Shown here piece after piece: positions 59,702-64,000 of a stretch of DNA of 64,000 nt. A program made the translations under genes and the position numbers. Source of the DNA: Castanea sativa. Its lineage: Eukaryota; Streptophyta; Magnoliopsida; Fagales; Fagaceae. The notes below the pieces were generated by a model. It did not search any database and was not told the DNA's origin. It saw only the letters and a program-made list of their open reading frames with translations. Within the stretch, counting starts at the first letter, position 1. Each line of letters starts with the position of its first letter. Location: assembly GCF_040712315.1 (NCBI RefSeq), contig NC_134024.1, positions 4,735,158 to 4,799,157 of the forward strand, written 5' to 3'.

Positions 59702-60067
59702 AACCAAATTATTAATGTAGGATTGACATTCAATGCAATATGTAATATCGTGTAAGGGCGAAGATTAAAGAATTAACTTTCAATGAATCAGAAAAGTTAT
59801 AAAATTTTTATATAAAAAAAAAAATCTGATTCAAGGATTCAAGAAAAAGTTAGTTTGTTAACTTTTAATTCCAACCCTTAGATGTTATAACTAACTTCAT
59901 AGCTCGAATCTTTTTCTCCTTACACCCCAAGCACTTTGTGCATAAAGAGATATCAATCTAGCTATAAAGCCCTTGGCATATACTTGATCTCAATACATCA
60001 GTAAATTTAAAAGAAAATGAATTAAGATGTAAATATCTTTTACTCGCTAAACTATTATCATAAGCAG
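59702..60067. other. 3' flank of acyltransferase copy 3
   Basis: Matches the 3' flanks of copies 1 and 2 in part (AGGATTGACAT, 'ttccaacccttagatg'). No gene seen. Confidence 0.6.
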
Positions 60068-60920
60068 TGTTTTTATTTGTTCGTTTAGACTCCTTAAACC
60101 AAATTGTTTAACCTAATATATTAACCAAGTGATTATTAGGTTTATTATTCAAATCTAGGTTAAACAATAATAAATCATATCATGCAAAGTAGTGGAAAAG
60201 TAAACAACACCACGATATGATGATCCAGGAAAACCAATAAAACGAATCGTTTCAAGGTAAAAACCTGGGAAGGATTTACCTAGTTTTCCTCAATGTAAAG
60301 TAAATTCACTATAAGATAACAAAATTTTTACAATCAGATTTAATCATAAATCTATTGCTACCTCATGTAGTAACGTACTGACACAATCACGTGCAAGCTC
60401 CGAATCCACAGAGTCTTTCTCTTCTTAGATTTACACCAACATAAGCAGCCTTACTTGTGACTTTGAGATCCCACTCAAAGGTTTAGCAACACAAACTCTT
60501 CAGTTTGTGACTTCAAGACCACCCTTGAAGGTTTAAATCATCAACACTTATTGATCTTATTGCAGCAACTTCAGATCTACCGGTTTTAGATCTCACAAGA
60601 GCACCTACAAAGTCTCTCAAATACTCAAAAAAATGTAGTTAGAGTTTTCCTTTATATACTAGAAGCGTTTCACTTGAAACCCAAAATGTTTAAGCAGAGT
60701 TTGGATTGAAATAAAATTCTGCAGAAATTTCATGTCTGCGATTTTCGATCGGTTGAATTTCATTGAATTTGAACTTTCCTTTCTGCAGCTTGAATTTTCT
60801 TGTGTTCTAACTTATAACACCTTGAGCATTGTCTAATAAACTCTATAGACTCTGAGATCTATATCTAGATAAGTTTGTGCTCACGGTTTGTCAATTGTTC
60901 TAAACTTTTAGATCCTAACA
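60068..60920 (-). mobile_element. Probable solo LTR
   Basis: Interrupts flank sequence conserved in copies 1 and 2 ('ctaaactattgtttgtctag'). Starts TGTTTTTATTTG and ends GATCCTAACA, so it has the TG...CA form. It contains text common in plant LTRs (GGTAAAAACCTGGGAAGG...). No clear 5-bp target duplication was seen, so borders may be off. No internal domain. Confidence 0.5.
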
Positions 60921-61279
60921 GTTTTGTTTGAAATTAATAGTATTATGTGTCTTGTTTGAAATTAGTGTTTTGTTTGCATCCATGAATAAGAATATGAGTG
61001 ATTGATAATGTATTACATAATGTTATTATATCTTGAATGAAATTTTCTCTTTCCAACGATAGTGAATGTGAAGTAAAAAAATTGGACTCTTTAATATTAT
61101 CTAAGGGAGAAAATGGAAGAGAAATAGAGTGGATAGTGTTTGAGTATGATTGAACATTTTTGCAATGTTATTTTTTGGTGTGGTTATATGTATATATATA
61201 TTTCGGAGAGCTCAAATGATATACTTATAAAGCCCACAAAGTTCAGTCACTTTTATTTTAATTCCTAAATATTAGGATT

Positions 61280-63138
61280 TATATCTTACATGTCATCTAG
61301 CTAGCATGAAAACTATATCAGTTTGTTAGATGAGTCTAAGAAATTTTTTTAGAAAGACAATGCCTTAAAAGAGAGTTAGACATTAAAGTGATTTCTAATT
61401 AAAGGTACACAAAATAAAGTTATTTGCAATCACATTAAGAGAGAGGGCAGTTATTTGGTTATGCACATGCTAGAAAAGCATTTTTATTTGTAGATATAGA
61501 TGTGTGAATAGAAAAGCTACCACCTAATTTGGAGGACGAATGCCAAAAAAAATATCAATTATTAAAAGTTTTCTTACCTTCTCCTTAAATTAAAAAAGAA
61601 AAAAAGAAAAAAGAAGAAGAAGAAAAGGAATCAAAGTTAAATGCCATATAAAAAAATTGATGTGCAAGGCAAGCAACTTATGGCAACTACATATAATATT
61701 TAGTATTATAACAAATATTTACTTCAATATATAAAATTAATAATAATAATGATAATAAGAGGGAAATTCTTTGTTTACCCTGCAAATACAATATATACCA
61801 ATAAAAGTCCATAATAAAATTTATAGTACACATGTACTACCCAAAGTTTTTATTTTTTATTGGTAGAAAGTTTTTAATTTTTCACTTAACACAAAACAAC
61901 ATTGCGTTGATTTTAAATCAGCTCCCAATATTTAAATACATGGCAAAATAATGCTATATTCTAATATAATGCCTTTCTTATGGTTGTTGAAGGTTCACAT
62001 CACCAAGTAAATTTATTGGGTAGCTCGGGACCATTGCTCCCTCCTCTTACGTGTAAGGCTAATTTTTCATGTGAGAGAAGGAAGCAATGGTCCCGAATTA
62101 CAAAATAATTACTCCATTGTCAGTGGCTGGGGCCTGGGGGGCCTAATAATAATAGACAATGCCAACCTTTATTTTCAATTTTGATTAAATGCTTGGCAAC
62201 TTCGTTGGAGGATGCTTTAAAATTTTTTATAAAAAAAAAAAAATGAAAAAAATGAAAAGAAGATAAGACTAGATTAGTACGACCGCCTCCCATTCCCATC
62301 CATTCATGATTTCAGCCACTATCTCAACTGAAGTGTACCAACTCCTGACTCCTGAGTGAGTGATTTAGCAAAATAATGGATGAGTGAGGGTGAGAAACTG
62401 AGGAGAGAAGAAGAGATGCAAATTTCTAAAAGCAATCCCGTGAAATGTATTCTTTCGACTCAGTCACCCTTTACCAAATACCACACCAAGTACCCATTTA
62501 CTTTAACTCAGAAAAAACAAAACACTTGCTCAGACTGCAACGGGCAAGAGAGCAATTGCTCAGGCAAGAGTGAGATGGTACATCTCACAGTGCTTTTGGA
62601 TTATTGAGGGGGAATATTTCAGGTAATCAATTTTTTTATTTTTTATTTTTAAGTTTTGGAGAGAGAGAGAGAGCATGACCTATGTTTTTAGAGTTTGTAG
62701 GAGCTCAAAGACCAGAGTCCAAAATTGAAAATTCACAAGTATGCTCTAAACATTTGAAAAGAGAGAGTTAGACAGAGAACATGTATACTAAGATAAAGAT
62801 TTTCATGCATTGGTTAAAATTTGAGGCTTAATTAATATTCTTACAAGAGAATTAGACCTGTTTACTGGAGTGGTTCAAATCCACTTTATCAAATTTTAAA
62901 CAATTTTATACATATTTTTACACACTTTTTTATCTACACGTATTTTAAAAATCTACAAATAACTCAATTCAAACTCTTCCGTAAAACGTACCTTTAATAG
63001 TACAAATTTAATACATGATATTTTTTTGAAGTTTTTTATTGAACAACTGACTTAAATTTCACTGCCTTCATACACGTTGTACTTGCAGTGTCACCTATCC
63101 CATTTGATCACACCTTTTTTTTTTGTGGCAAACTGGTA
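61280..63138. other. Upstream flank of acyltransferase copy 4
   Basis: Begins at the unit junction ATGTCATCTAGCTAGCATG and carries the same order of blocks as the flanks of copies 2 and 3, with a short (GA)n tract at about 62660. The open frame at 62380-62607 shows no domain and the matching part of the copy 3 flank does not keep it, so I do not call it. Confidence 0.6.
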
Positions 63139-63594
63139 ATGTCAATTATTGCTCCTTCACCCACCTCTCTGGCCTTCACAGTGAGAAGGTGTGAACCAGA
63201 GCTGGTTGCTCCGACCAAGCCAACTCCCCATGAGTTTAAACAGCTCTCTGATTTGGATGACCAAGACTGTTTTCGGTTTCAAATTCAGTTGATACAATTC
63301 TATAGGTGTGATCCATCTATGCATGGGAAAGACCCTGTGAAAATCATCAGAGAGGCACTTGCACAAGCACTTGTGTTTTACTACCCATATGCAGGGAGGC
63401 TTAGGAAACGACCTGGTCGAAAGCTTATCTTAGAATGTACTGGTGAGGGTGTTATCTTCATTGAGGCTGATGCTGATATTACACTTGAACAGTTCGGTGA
63501 TATAATTCATCCTCCAATCCCATGTATGGACAAACTCCTCTATGATGTTCCAGGCTCAGGAGAGATCCTTGACTGCCCATTGTTGCTCATTCAG
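63139..63594 (+). CDS. BAHD alcohol acyltransferase, copy 4 (exon 1; rest outside window)
   Basis: Exon 1 is open and, at 456 bp, has the same length as in copies 1 and 2. I chose the ATG at 63139 ([20 protein letters not shown]) because it aligns with the family start; an upstream in-frame ATG at 63088 would add 17 residues without homology. It keeps [14 protein letters not shown], where copies 1 and 2 have REGPGRKL, and the [19 protein letters not shown] end before GTACTC. A (CT)n tract (63601-63640) follows the donor. The catalytic HxxxD and DFGWG lie in exon 2, beyond position 64000, so function cannot be judged. Confidence 0.85.
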
Positions 63595-63598
63595 GTAC

Positions 63599-63646
<48 letters not shown>

Positions 63647-64000
63647 TTCATTTCACAGCTTATCATCAGTGGTTCACACAATTAATAGAAAGAGTCACTT
63701 GTGCATTTTCTGTTTTTCACCAATGTGGGAATCTATAAATGATTAAAAACTAGCCACAAGCCCCAATACTATAAGATGCTTTAGTTTCACAAGATTTCCC
63801 AAATAGATTGGTGAAGACAGATGATGTCTCTGCTCTTTGTACCCTATATATACCTACAAAATTATATCAAGAAAACAAAATAATAGATCAATAACTATAT
63901 GTTTTTTTATATAAAATCTTTAAAAATTAAAGTTTTGTGTATTTTAAAAATATATAATATTAATTTATGAATCTAAGAATAAATAACATCCAATTGAGAA
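63595..64000 (+). other. Start of the copy 4 intron, cut by the window end
   Basis: GT donor, then (CT)n, then AT-rich sequence resembling the copy 2 intron. No exon 2 within the window. Confidence 0.75.

Noticed and set aside
1..64000. CRISPR array, operons, rRNA or tRNA genes
   Set aside because: Introns, transposon types and gene families are those of a plant nuclear genome. Repeats present are inverted, tandem or dispersed and not regularly spaced with unique spacers. The tRNA-like boxes at 39718-40248 belong to SINE-like repeats.

Overview
The window is plant nuclear DNA. It is AT-rich, has GT-AG introns, dense microsatellites and many nested transposons, and carries a tandem cluster of BAHD-family alcohol acyltransferase genes. 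A woody dicot is likely. The style of the repeats suggests Fagales, but that is an impression, not a result. Only one gene looks fully intact (acyltransferase copy 1, 37419-38924). Most other coding sequence is transposon-derived, captured from host genes, or broken.

Layout. 1-2199: decayed F-box gene, cut by the window edge. 5142-10818: probable non-autonomous Helitron holding a CACTA-type end with many inverted subterminal repeats. 11153-18480: older transposon remains with Ulp1-protease fragments, split by a 5.35-kb hAT element (11532-16881, 8-bp target duplication) that carries a broken transposase and an exon of a MATE transporter gene. 18501-28695: a ~440-bp tandem duplication whose second copy is split by a 9.3-kb CACTA-like element (19055-28360, 3-bp target duplication GAA). 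28700-37400: LTR remnants, MITEs, a hAT-like element and a miniature LTR retrotransposon (TRIM) with its own MITE.

37419-64000: acyltransferase array of four copies. Copy 1 is intact. Copy 2 has a one-base deletion in exon 2. Copy 3 has lost exon 1 and has frameshifts, a stop and a MITE inside its coding sequence. Copy 4 runs off the window after exon 1. Between copies 1 and 2 lies a second CACTA-like element (41048-46265, target duplication CTC). Between the upstream flank and exon 2 of copy 3 lies a 1.26-kb Mutator-like element (55395-56658, 9-bp target duplication).

The most interesting material is gene capture. The two CACTA-like elements share terminal arms but carry different host exons, all on the plus strand: TFB4 (TFIIH p34) in the first; cytosolic phosphoglucomutase, SAR1 GTPase and an RNA m5U-methyltransferase in the second. 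The hAT carries a MATE exon, and the Mutator-like element carries a CCCH zinc-finger fragment. So three transposon superfamilies within 64 kb appear to have picked up host exons. Gene names rest on recognising short translated segments and were not checked by search.
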